The notes beneath the pieces were generated by a model. That model saw only the letters and a list, made by a program, of their open reading frames with translations. It searched no databases and was not told where the DNA came from. This document shows, piece after piece, positions 1 through 7,355 of a stretch of 51,524 bases of DNA. The position numbers and the translations under genes were made by a program. The stretch is from an uncultured Planctomycetia bacterium (GTDB lineage Bacteria > Planctomycetota > Phycisphaerae > Phycisphaerales > SM1A02). The stretch is taken from NCBI GenBank assembly GCA_937871505.1, contig CALMPF010000029.1, positions 1 through 51,524 of the forward strand. The letters are read 5' to 3'. The stretch's first letter is position 1. Every line of letters starts with the position of its first letter.

Positions 1-1
1 G

Positions 2-127
2 ACGAGTGGAAGCGCCGGCAGACGGCCGGCTGAGGGGGTTGGCGGAACGGACACGGAGAAGCAACTTGCCGTCGCAGGAAACCTGGCCAAGAAGCACCGC
101 CATGCCCTCCGAAAGCTCGCCAAATGA
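2..127 (+). CDS. 3' end of probable antitoxin partner of Doc toxin (truncated by window edge)
   Basis: An open frame runs in from the left window edge with no start codon and ends in a Lys/Arg/His-rich tail (AKKHRHALRKLAK). Its TGA overlaps the ATG of the Doc-type toxin gene as ATGA. A short basic C-terminus translationally coupled to a Doc gene is what an antitoxin of a type II toxin-antitoxin pair would look like. The visible part is too short to name the antitoxin family, so the assignment rests on position and coupling only. Confidence 0.45.
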   Translation, partial: TSGSAGRRPAEGVGGTDTEKQLAVAGNLAKKHRHALRKLAK

Positions 128-543
128 CGCGGCGCGGCGCACGGGAGCCGGTGTGGCTGCTGCGCGCAGTGGTGGAGGCGATGCACCACGACCAGATCAT
201 CGAGCACGGCGGATTGCCGGGGCTCCGCGACGAGTCCGGCCTGGAGGCTGCGCTGGCACGGCCACGGAACAAGTGGCTGTACGAAGCAGTCGCGATACCG
301 GCACTCGTGGCTGCGTACGGCTTTGGAATCGCGCGATCACACCCCTTCAACGACGGTGACAAGCGGACGGCGTTCTTGGCGATGGCGGTGTTCGCGATGC
401 GGAATGGCCACAGCATCGAGGCGAGCGACCTGGAGATCGTGGAGACGGTCCTTTCGCTTGCCGACGGGAAGCTCTCGGAAGCGAGCCTTGAGAAATGGGT
501 GGCTTCGAAGCTCAAGCGACGGGGCCGGTCCGGTTCCGCCTGA
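124..543 (+). CDS. Death-on-curing (Doc/Fic family) toxin
   Basis: The 139-residue protein carries the Fic/Doc signature HPFNDGDKRTAF starting at His73. This is the Doc version of HxFxx(G/A)(N/D)KR, where the His is catalytic and the following acidic and basic residues bind nucleotide phosphate. The N-terminal stretch (VEAMHHDQIIEHGGLPGLRDESGLEAAL) also follows the Doc family, as does the length. Characterised Doc proteins phosphorylate EF-Tu and stop translation unless bound by their antitoxin. The start overlaps the upstream antitoxin stop. Transposase debris lies just downstream, which fits a mobile or accessory toxin-antitoxin pair. The family call is firm; activity and target are inferred. 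Confidence 0.85.
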   Translation: MTRRGAREPVWLLRAVVEAMHHDQIIEHGGLPGLRDESGLEAALARPRNKWLYEAVAIPALVAAYGFGIARSHPFNDGDKRTAFLAMAVFAMRNGHSIEASDLEIVETVLSLADGKLSEASLEKWVASKLKRRGRSGSA

Positions 544-779
544 CGCTCCAGCGCCACTCGCGCGGCCAGTAGCAGCGTCGACAGTCCCCGAGCTTGAGGC
601 CGATCTCATGGAGCATGCGAATGGTGGTCTTCCGATGTGATTGCCGCGCCTGCGTGTTGCGGATCTGCGTCCTTCATGCTGGGTAGGTGCACGGTTCGAT
701 CGGACAGCCTCTTGGAGCCCGACGCACACTGTCCAGCAGGACCAGGGAGACACGGAAGTCGCGGGCGCGGCCGGGGAGC

Positions 780-1042
780 ACCCGCGCCGCGACCAGCGAC
801 GGTGAAGCTCGCGCCGCAAGACGGAGATCGTGCTCCGGCTGCCCCATCCTCGGTCTGGGGCGAACCGCTCGACGCGGTCTCGCGCGAGGCCTCGGTCTCC
901 ACCGCGCGCCTGGCGCAGTGGCGCAACGAGGCGCTCGCCGGGATGCAGGGCGCGCTCATGAGCCGGGAACCCGACCATCGCGACGGCCTGATCCACGACC
1001 TCAAGGCGAAGGTCGGCGACCCGACTCGGGAAGCTGGGCGAT
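780..1042 (+). pseudogene. IS3-like transposase OrfA remnant (frameshifted)
   Basis: Two reading frames together resemble the helix-turn-helix OrfA of IS3-like elements. RRKTEIVLRL is read from about 812 in one frame. GEPLDAVSREASVSTARLAQ and WRNEALAGMQGALMSRE continue from about 859 in another. The break lies between roughly 840 and 860. The order and spacing match the start of the family pattern (RKxEIVLRLLRGExLDxVSRExxV...WRxxALAG). No intact start or terminal repeats were found, so this is a decayed copy. Confidence 0.6.
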
Positions 1043-1141
1043 GACCATCGAGCTGCTGGAGCGCACGATCGACATGCTGGAGGACGGTCTCCGCCCTCCG
1101 CTCGACATGGCTCGCGGCGAGCCGTCACGGAGGCCGATGCC

Positions 1142-1360
1142 GTGAGCAAGGCCCTCTCGCCCTCCGTGAATCGCCCGTACGGCCTTGCCCGCGCCTGCCG
1201 CGCGTGGCGCATGCCACGGTCCACCGCGCAGCTTCATCGTCGCAACGCGCGGTCGCCGCGCCCGGATCCGGTGCCCGCGCGGCGGAGAGGACCGCTCGGC
1301 GCCATGCCCGACCCGGCCTTCGTCGAGCGCATTCGCGCCGTCCTCTCCGCCTCGCCCTGA
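1142..1360 (+). pseudogene. IS3-like transposase OrfB N-terminal remnant
   Basis: A GTG-started frame reads MSKALSPSVNRPYGLARACR, then VWRMPRST-like residues and ends PAFVERIRAVLSASP. This matches the N-terminus of IS3-family OrfB (RPYGLxxVCRxWxxPRSTxY ... VExIRxVLAASPFxGEG). A TGA follows exactly where the family continues into its conserved core. The DDE catalytic region is absent, so only about 70 residues remain. Together with the upstream OrfA debris it marks an old insertion next to the Doc toxin. Confidence 0.6.
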
Positions 1361-1467
1361 CTCGGCGAGGGACGGCCGCGCACGCCCGTGGGCTCCGTGG
1401 AGGCCCGCCTGCCCGTCTCGTGAGATCGTCCCCAAGTCCCGCGGGCCTTCACCCCGCCCACGGGCGT

Positions 1468-1565
1468 GTCCCGTCAAGGAGATCACCCGCGACCGCGCGT
1501 CCAAGCCGAGCCGCGCCATCAGATCGCGCCGCCGCTCCGCGGGGGTGCCGAAGGACGTACATTGA
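1468..1565 (+). pseudogene. Possible tyrosine-recombinase fragment
   Basis: A short frame reads VKEITRDRASKPSRAIR followed by SAGVPKDVH and a TGA. The tail resembles the stretch just before the HxLRH box of tyrosine recombinases (AGVPKDVHFHDLR). No catalytic Arg or Tyr is present. The match is short and the minus strand is also open here, so this is only a suggestion of integrase debris. Confidence 0.2.
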
Positions 1566-1569
1566 GACC

Positions 1570-1998
1570 ATGCCGGTTCGCATGCTCGACGACGGAAGGG
1601 TGCTCCTCGACAGCGGCAGCCCTTGGGAGGCGCGGATGGGCTACAGCAGAGCCGTCCGGGCCGGTCCGGTGATCCATGTCGCGGGCTGCGTCGGGATCGA
1701 GCGGGATGGGCGCTAAGACGGGTCGATGCGGCGGCAGACGGAGCGCTGCCTCGAGAGGATCGAGGAGGCGCTGGACGCATTCTCCAGCGGGCTCGATGCG
1801 GTTGTCCGCGTCCGGATCTACACCACGCGGATCGAGGCGTGGGAGGAGATCGCCGAGGTGATGGGACCGCGCTTTGCGCGGACGCGCCCCGCGAACGTCC
1901 TCGTCGGCGTCGCCGCCCTGATCGATCCGGCGGCCTTGATCGAGATCGAGGCCGATGCGTGGGTCGCGGGCGCCGACTCCCGCGCGGACCCGACTTGA
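1570..1998 (+). pseudogene. RidA/YjgF family protein interrupted by one in-frame stop
   Basis: One continuous frame contains the whole of a RidA-like protein of about 142 codons: SSPWE-like start (SGSPWEARMGYSRAV), VIHVAGCVGIERDGR, then TAA at 1714-1716, then DGSMRRQTERCLERIEEAL, VVRVRIYTTRIEAWEEIAEV and a C-terminal ALIEIEADAWV. RidA proteins hydrolyse reactive enamine/imine intermediates. The family usually reads DGxY at the stop, so a single TAC-to-TAA change would explain it. No frameshift is needed. Re-initiation at ATG 1726 would give only a C-terminal fragment. A recent nonsense mutation, an assembly error or stop readthrough are the alternatives. Confidence 0.7.
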
Positions 1999-2046
1999 CG
2001 CCACCGACTCGAGCCGCCCCCGGACCGGCTGCGACTGAGCCCGACT

Positions 2047-2100
2047 GGCTCCGACTGGGTCCTCTCGGCTCCGACTGGGTCCTCTCGGCTCCGACTGGCC
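2047..2100. repeat. 20-bp tandem repeat, about 2.7 copies
   Basis: The unit GGCTCCGACTGGGTCCTCTC occurs at 2047-2066 and 2067-2086, followed by a partial third copy. Flanking sequence (GACTGAGCCCGACTGGCTCC) is a degenerate continuation. It sits in the 248-bp gap between the RidA remnant and the HIT gene, about 150 bp before the HIT start. Confidence 0.85.
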
Positions 2101-2246
2101 CCGATCGGCTCAGGTGGGCTCCGAGCGCTCCCGACCGAAGCCGATCGGACGCCGACGGGATCACTCCTTGGACCGCGAGCGACCGGCGCACGACGCGGGT
2201 CGCACGTCCGGATCGACACCGCACCGACGGAATCGAGGGAACCTCC

Positions 2247-2729
2247 ATGCACCGAAGCACTCCAGCGACCGCGATCCATCGACAGGTTGAGCGACTCCGC
2301 CACGGAGAGGATCCGACGGTCGTCGCCCGCACCGGAGCCGGCTGGGTCGTCCTGGGATCGCCTCAGGTGGCCCGCGGCTACTGCCTGCTGCTCCCCGATC
2401 CGGTCGTGCCCCGCCTCAACGACCTCGATCAGCATGCGCGGCAGCGCTTTCTGCTCGAGATGGCGACGCTCGGCGACGCGATCCTCGCGGTCACCGGGGC
2501 GGCGCGGATCAACTACGAGATTCTCGGCAACCTCGAACCGGCGCTGCACGCTCACGTCTTCCCGCGCTCCGAGGACGAGCCGGACTCCGTGCGCACGCGA
2601 CCGATCTGGTTCCACGACTGGAGCGCCGCACCGACCTTCGATCGCCATCGCGACGCGGCGCTGATCGAGGCGCTCGCGGCCGAACTGCGTCGGCTCGGGA
2701 TCGTCGTCGAGGATGATGCGGGCGACTGA
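2247..2729 (+). CDS. HIT-superfamily protein (Ap4A hydrolase-like)
   Basis: The 160-residue protein has the segments GYCLLLPDPVVPRLNDLD, INYEILGNLEPALHAHVFPR and a trailing EDEP. These match the small bacterial HIT-like group that reads LNxEILGNxxPALHAHVxPRY. The usual HIT triad HxHxHxx is reduced here to HAHVFPR, which is normal for that subgroup. HIT proteins are nucleotide hydrolases or transferases; the substrate here is unknown. The ATG at 2247 was chosen because family similarity begins just after it and the upstream frame is repeat-rich. It is followed after 94 bp by the gamma-glutamyltransferase gene on the same strand. Confidence 0.75.
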   Translation: MHRSTPATAIHRQVERLRHGEDPTVVARTGAGWVVLGSPQVARGYCLLLPDPVVPRLNDLDQHARQRFLLEMATLGDAILAVTGAARINYEILGNLEPALHAHVFPRSEDEPDSVRTRPIWFHDWSAAPTFDRHRDAALIEALAAELRRLGIVVEDDAGD

Positions 2730-2823
2730 TGAGGGGTGTGAGTGCTGCGGGGGGTTGGTCCGACGCAGGATGCGTCGGCCACGCGCGGAGTGCTGACGCC
2801 CGCGGCGGGGCAATACCCTCGTC

Positions 2824-4434
2824 GTGCGCATCGACTGGACGCTCCCCTATCCATCGCAGCGCGAGCCGCTCTTCGCGCGGCGCGCGGTCGCCACCAGCCA
2901 GCCGCTGGCCGCCCAGGCCGGGCTTCAGATGCTGCTGCTCGGCGGGAGCGCCGCCGACGCCGCGGTGGCGACGGCAGCGGTCCTGACCGTCGTCGAGCCG
3001 ACCGCCAACGGGATCGGGTCGGACGCCTTCGCGCTGGTCTGGGCAGGAGGGAGCCTCCACGGGCTCAACGCCAGCGGCCGCTCGCCCCGCGGGCTCCGCA
3101 TCGAGCGCTTCGACGAGCTCGACGCGATGCCGCGGCTGGGGTGGGATGCGGTCACCGTTCCCGGCTGCGTCTCGGGATGGCGGGCCCTCTCGGAGCGCTT
3201 CGGACGGCTGCCCTTCGAGACCTGCATCGAGCCTGCGATCCGGTTCGCACGCGAGGGCTTCCTCGTCTCACGCCAGACCGCGCTCGGATGGGGACGCGCC
3301 GAGGAGCGCTTCCGCGACCGCGCAGGACTGCGCTTCGAGGAGTTCCGTCGCGTCTTTCTCCCCGCCGGCCGGGCGCCGCGCCCCGGCGAGCTGATCGCGC
3401 TGCCTGACCACGGCGCCACGCTCGAGGCGATTGCGGCCTCCGGAGGCGAGAGCTTCTACCGGGGCGCCCTCGCGGAGCGGATCGCCGCCGCCAGCGCCGC
3501 CGACGGCGCCCATCTGACCATCGAAGACCTCGGCAGCCACCGCGCGGAGTGGGTCGAGCCGATCTCGATCGCCTACAGGGGCGTGAGGCTTCATGAGATC
3601 CCTCCGAACGGTCAGGGGATCGCGGCGCTCCAGGCGCTCGGGGTCCTGCGGCACTTCGAGATCGACGCGCTTCAGCCGGACTGCCCGGACGTCCTTCACC
3701 TCCAGATCGAGGCGATGAAGCTCGCCTTCGCCGACGCGCACGCCCACGTCGCCGATCCGGCGACGATGCGCATCGCCCCCGCGGCACTGCTCGACGATGC
3801 GTATCTCGCGGCCCGCGCCCGCGCGATCGATCCTGTCCGCGCGGGCGATCCCGGGCACGGGACGCCGCAGTACGGCGGCACCGTCCTGCTCTGCGCCGCC
3901 GACGCCGACGGGATGATGGTGAGCTTCATCCAGAGCAACTTCGAGGGGTTCGGCTCGGGAGTGGTCATCCCGGGGACTGGCATCGCGCTTCAGAACCGCG
4001 GCGCCGGATTCACGCTCGCTCGCGACCATCCCAACCGAGTCGCCGCGGGAAAGCGCCCCTACCACACCATCATCCCCGGCTTCGTCACGCGCGACGGCGG
4101 ATCATCCCGTCCGCTGATGGCCTTCGGAGTGATGGGAGGGGCGATGCAGCCGCAGGGCCACGTCCAGGTCCTCGCGCGGCTGGTCGACTTCGCACAGAAC
4201 CCTCAGGCCGCCCTCGACGCGCCGCGCTGGCAGGTCGGCGACGGACGCGTCGTCGAGCTCGAACCGGGTCTCGCCTCGGCGACCGTGGAGGAGCTGGCGG
4301 CTCGCGGACACGCCGTCCGGCAGGCCGATTCCCGCAACGTGCGCTTCGGAGGAGGGCAGGCGATCCTCGCCTTGGACGACGGATACGTCGCGGCCAGCGA
4401 CCTGCGCCGCGACGGACTCGCGATCGGCTGGTAG
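2824..4434 (+). CDS. Gamma-glutamyltransferase family protein
   Basis: The 536-residue protein spans the whole GGT/Ntn-hydrolase fold. It has an N-terminal ATSQPLAAQAGLQML and GGSAADAAVATAAVLTVVEP, then GIGSDAFALVW, and the autoprocessing site GGTVLLCAADADG, whose Thr353 would become the N-terminal nucleophile of the small subunit. MVSFIQSNFEGFGSGVVIPG and KRPYHTIIPGFVT follow. Family members cleave gamma-glutamyl bonds such as those of glutathione, or related acyl amides. No signal peptide is evident from the GTG start, unlike many periplasmic GGTs, so it may be cytoplasmic like YwrD-type homologues. The exact substrate cannot be read from the sequence. Confidence 0.88.
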   Translation: MRIDWTLPYPSQREPLFARRAVATSQPLAAQAGLQMLLLGGSAADAAVATAAVLTVVEPTANGIGSDAFALVWAGGSLHGLNASGRSPRGLRIERFDELDAMPRLGWDAVTVPGCVSGWRALSERFGRLPFETCIEPAIRFAREGFLVSRQTALGWGRAEERFRDRAGLRFEEFRRVFLPAGRAPRPGELIALPDHGATLEAIAASGGESFYRGALAERIAAASAADGAHLTIEDLGSHRAEWVEPISIAYRGVRLHEIPPNGQGIAALQALGVLRHFEIDALQPDCPDVLHLQIEAMKLAFADAHAHVADPATMRIAPAALLDDAYLAARARAIDPVRAGDPGHGTPQYGGTVLLCAADADGMMVSFIQSNFEGFGSGVVIPGTGIALQNRGAGFTLARDHPNRVAAGKRPYHTIIPGFVTRDGGSSRPLMAFGVMGGAMQPQGHVQVLARLVDFAQNPQAALDAPRWQVGDGRVVELEPGLASATVEELAARGHAVRQADSRNVRFGGGQAILALDDGYVAASDLRRDGLAIGW

Positions 4435-4651
4435 CGAGGCGGCCCCAGGCTGCCAGACCCGAGCCGACCGCGCGTCCGCCCGATGGCCGGCGCGAGAGCG
4501 ATCGTGGTGCGCCAGCGCCGCCCGGCGTCGACGCAGCGAGACGCCGCGTCGCGCGACCGCGGCAGGAGCGGCGCGGCGCCGAAGCGAGAAGACCCCGCCT
4601 CCGATCGACGCCGGCACGCAACCCGGTCCCTCCGCGCGCCGACCGCTGCGC

Positions 4652-4933
4652 TCACTCCTCGTCGAATCGGCTTGCGACGAGGCCGCTGAGGGCCTCGATC
4701 GCGGCCGACGCCTGCGGCCCCTCGGCGACGATCTCGATCTCGGTGCCCTGGGTCGCCGCGAGCATCATGAGCTGCATGATCGACTTCCCGTCGAGCATCT
4801 CATCGGCGTCGACGCGCCGGACGCGCACGGAGCAGTCGAAGTCGGTGGCGCGCTGCACGAAGGCCATCGCCGGGCGCGCGTGCAGCCCGAGGCGGTTGAC
4901 GATCTTCACGATGGCGATGACGCGCTCGGACAC
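4652..4933 (-). CDS. ptsH: HPr phosphocarrier protein
   Basis: The 93-residue protein begins VSERVIAIVKIVNRLGLHAR and is HPr-like throughout. His18, in GLHARPA, corresponds to the PEP-dependent phosphorylation site His15. Ser51, in DGKSIMQLMML, corresponds to regulatory Ser46. The GTG at 4933 was chosen because HPr similarity starts directly after it. An in-frame ATG at 5032 would add a non-homologous leader, and neither start has a clear Shine-Dalgarno. It lies 116 bp after ptsN on the same strand and is the last gene of an hpf-ptsN-ptsH cluster. No EIIB/EIIC sugar transporter is nearby, so a regulatory PTS role is more likely than sugar uptake. Confidence 0.9.
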   Translation of the reverse strand: MSERVIAIVKIVNRLGLHARPAMAFVQRATDFDCSVRVRRVDADEMLDGKSIMQLMMLAATQGTEIEIVAEGPQASAAIEALSGLVASRFDEE

Positions 4934-5049
4934 GCAGGGAGAAGTTGCAGCGGAGCGGGGTGAAACGCCTTGATGGAACGGCTGCTTCGCCGGAGGCTCT
5001 CCAGCCTGCGGCGAACGCGGCGCCGGGACCATGCCGGTCGCCTGTCGGA

Positions 5050-5526
5050 TCAGCGGACTGGATGGCTCGCGTCCGCCTCCTCGAGGAGCGTCACGACATC
5101 GGCGATCGAGGTCGCCTGCCGCAGAAAGCGACGGAACTGCGGCTGGCCGAGCGTGGTGAAGATCACCTGCATCGCATCGAGGTGCTCCTCAGGCCGCTCC
5201 TCCGGGCTCAGGACGAGGAAGACCAGGTGCACCGGCTGACGATCGAGCGCATTGAAGTCAAGCCCGGGATCGCTGACGCCCACCGCGACGGCGAGCGAGG
5301 CCAGGCCCGGCGCCTTGACGTGGGGGATCGCCACGCCCTGCCCGACGCCGGTCGAGCCGCGCTTCTCGCGCTTGATCACCGCCTTGAGGTACTCGTCGCG
5401 CAGCCCTGCGTCGATGGCTCCGGCCGCGACGATCGCGTCGAGCAGCTCGGCGATCGCCTCGTCGCGCGTCCCCGCGGCAAGCCGGGGGATGATCGCCTTC
5501 TCGACCACGATCGCGCGGAGCTTCAC
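5050..5526 (-). CDS. ptsN: PTS EIIA component of the nitrogen/fructose type
   Basis: The 158-residue protein is a PTS EIIA-2 domain. His69, in GVAIPHVKAPGL, is the phosphoacceptor. VHLVFLVLSPEERPEEHLDAM and the C-terminal helix also match. EIIA-Ntr proteins accept phosphate from HPr and act on regulatory targets rather than on a cognate permease. The GTG start overlaps the hpf stop as GTGA, so the two are probably translationally coupled. ptsH lies just downstream. The neighbourhood matches the widespread hpf-ptsN arrangement seen beside rpoN in Proteobacteria, but no rpoN is present here. Confidence 0.88.
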   Translation of the reverse strand: MKLRAIVVEKAIIPRLAAGTRDEAIAELLDAIVAAGAIDAGLRDEYLKAVIKREKRGSTGVGQGVAIPHVKAPGLASLAVAVGVSDPGLDFNALDRQPVHLVFLVLSPEERPEEHLDAMQVIFTTLGQPQFRRFLRQATSIADVVTLLEEADASHPVR

Positions 5527-5840
5527 GGCTGCCGCTCCGTGTGACCGTTGTGGTGATTCCTGATGCGGCTCTTGTGGTCGGTGAGCTGGCGGATCGAACG
5601 GTCGACCGTCAGGTCGATGCAGGCGTAGAGATCCTCGTTGAGGCTGGTGGCGATGAAGTCGTCGTGGTGCTCCACATCGGTGCGGATCTCGACGTGGTAG
5701 CCGCTCTTCTCCTTGGAGACGACCACTTCGACGGCCTGGATCCGATCGAAGTACCGGGGGAGCTTCTCGACCTTCTTGCGGGCGTACTCCTCGATCGCCG
5801 GCGTGAGGGTCATGTGCTTGGCGCTCAGGTTGATCTGCAT
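5523..5840 (-). CDS. hpf: Ribosome hibernation promoting factor, short form
   Basis: The 105-residue protein starts MQINLSAKHMTLTPAIEEYA and continues with KKVEKLPRYFDRIQAVEVVVS and EDLYACIDLTVDRSIRQL. This is the HPF/YfiA fold, which binds the 30S decoding region and supports 100S dimers or inactive 70S particles in stationary cells. The length corresponds to short HPF without the C-terminal dimerisation domain. The ATG at 5840 was chosen because homology begins there; an upstream in-frame ATG at 5930 would add an unrelated leader. It is the first gene of the coupled hpf-ptsN-ptsH cluster. Confidence 0.9.
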   Translation of the reverse strand: MQINLSAKHMTLTPAIEEYARKKVEKLPRYFDRIQAVEVVVSKEKSGYHVEIRTDVEHHDDFIATSLNEDLYACIDLTVDRSIRQLTDHKSRIRNHHNGHTERQP

Positions 5841-6053
5841 GAGGTTCGCTCCGGCATTGGCTGCCGTGGAGGACTGCGGGATGCGGTGCGGCAGGTACGG
5901 ACCGGCACCGCGTTCAGGGTAGCCCCTCATGCCAGATCGCTCGACCGACGGCTCACCGGATGCCTGACCCTTCGGCGGACCGGCTCGCCCCCTCCGCGCA
6001 GGTCAGCGGCACCTGCGGTCCGTCGCCCGCGTCGCGGACGGATTCGCGTTCTC

Positions 6054-7028
6054 TCAGCCGCGCGGAGGAGCCGGTGCGGCGTCGCTCTCGCGATCGTCGG
6101 GAGCGGCGGCGATCGCGCGATCCGGCGGAGCCTCTGGCCCTCGGATCGCCATCGGTCCGTCGGGCGTCGACGGCACCCCCTCCCGGCCCGCGGCGACAGC
6201 CGCGCCGAAATCGGGACGCGTCGCATGAGGCGAGACCTCGGGCCGCAGGACGCCGCCGGAGACCACGAACTTCAGCGCCTGCTCGACCGTGATCGGCAGC
6301 TCGCGGATGTCCTTCCGCGGCACCGTGATCGTGTAGCCCGTGAAGGGCGTCGGCGAAGAGGGAATGAAGATCGAGACCGTCTCGATCCCCTGCGGACTCA
6401 CCGCGGTGCGCACTTCCCCCGTGACGAGGCCGACCGACCAGATGCCCGGCCGCGGGTACTCGATCGCGACGACGCGGCTGAAGCGGATCGGCCGATCCTC
6501 CGCCGAGATCAGGAAGTCCACGACCTGCTTCACGGCCGGGTAGACGGTGCGGACCACCGGAACCGACGTGAAGACGCGCTCGATCGCTCGGTAGACGATC
6601 CGGCCCAGCCAGCCGCGCAGCAGCCGCCCGAAGGTGTAGACGACGACCACGGCGACGGCGAGACCGATGATGTTCATCCACCAGCGCTGGGCCCACCACG
6701 CGTCGATGTTCGCCTTGCGCAGCTCGAAGTTGACCGCCCGCTCGGCTGCGGCAGCCCGGACCGGTCGCTTCGCCAGCTCGGCTGCGAGGGTCTCAGGCGA
6801 CGGATCGAACTGCTCCCGCAGCGGCTCGATGCGGTCTGCGGCGAAGGCCATCGCGGTGCGGATGCCGCCGTTGATCGGCTCGGCGATGTACCCGTCGACG
6901 AAGCGGTAGGCGTAGACGAGAATCCACAGCGTCAGCACGGACGGCAGGAGCACCGCCAGCCCGCGAAGGAAGAACCGCTTGAAGTCGCCGCCGGAGCTGC
7001 GTGGCGCCCCGCTTGGCCCGTGAGACAT
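6054..7028 (-). CDS. DUF502 family inner-membrane protein
   Basis: The 324-residue protein has a short polar N-terminus (SSGGDFKRFFLRG), a first membrane segment at LAVLLPSVLTLWILVYAYRF, a second at IIGLAVAVVVVYTFGRLL, and then the conserved DUF502 core VYRAIERVFTSVPVVRTVYP, QVVDFL, SIFIPSSPTPFTGYTITVP and DIRELPITVEQALKFVVSGG. The Pro/Ala/Arg-rich tail after about residue 280 is variable. Function of the family is not established. The ATG at 7028 starts just before the conserved KRFFLRG and is preferred over an upstream ATG at 7193, although no good Shine-Dalgarno is visible. It lies upstream of hpf on the same strand. Confidence 0.85.
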   Translation of the reverse strand: MSHGPSGAPRSSGGDFKRFFLRGLAVLLPSVLTLWILVYAYRFVDGYIAEPINGGIRTAMAFAADRIEPLREQFDPSPETLAAELAKRPVRAAAAERAVNFELRKANIDAWWAQRWWMNIIGLAVAVVVVYTFGRLLRGWLGRIVYRAIERVFTSVPVVRTVYPAVKQVVDFLISAEDRPIRFSRVVAIEYPRPGIWSVGLVTGEVRTAVSPQGIETVSIFIPSSPTPFTGYTITVPRKDIRELPITVEQALKFVVSGGVLRPEVSPHATRPDFGAAVAAGREGVPSTPDGPMAIRGPEAPPDRAIAAAPDDRESDAAPAPPRG

Positions 7029-7355
7029 GGAGAGGAGTCTATGGGCGGTCCAGAGCCCGCCCCGAAGGCGATCGGCCGCCCCATGCGCGGCGCTGAGAAC
7101 GCTCCGTGCCGCCGACTCCTGTTCTGCATGCGGACGCGGCCGGAAATGAACGAGCCGAAGCGGCACGCGCCCTCCGCCACCTGCGTTCATCACCGGCGTC
7201 GTCGCCGACGCCGGCGCCGAGGTGGCGAGCGACGCCCTCCCTGGTCACGTCGGCGACGCGGAGGCCGCACCCGTCCCGACGCGGTGAACGCGCTCGGCTT
7301 CACGGACGACGAGCACCGGACGATGACCGAGGCAGCGCAGCGGCCCGCCGGCGCT
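7029..7355. other. Gene-free gap between two minus-strand genes
   Basis: No credible gene is seen in these 327 bp. The only structure noticed is a perfect 9-bp inverted repeat with a 4-nt loop at 7193-7214 (arms CCGGCGTCG and CGACGCCGG). It lies about 140 bp beyond the end of the metallopeptidase gene and could be a terminator hairpin, without a T-tract. Confidence 0.4.
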
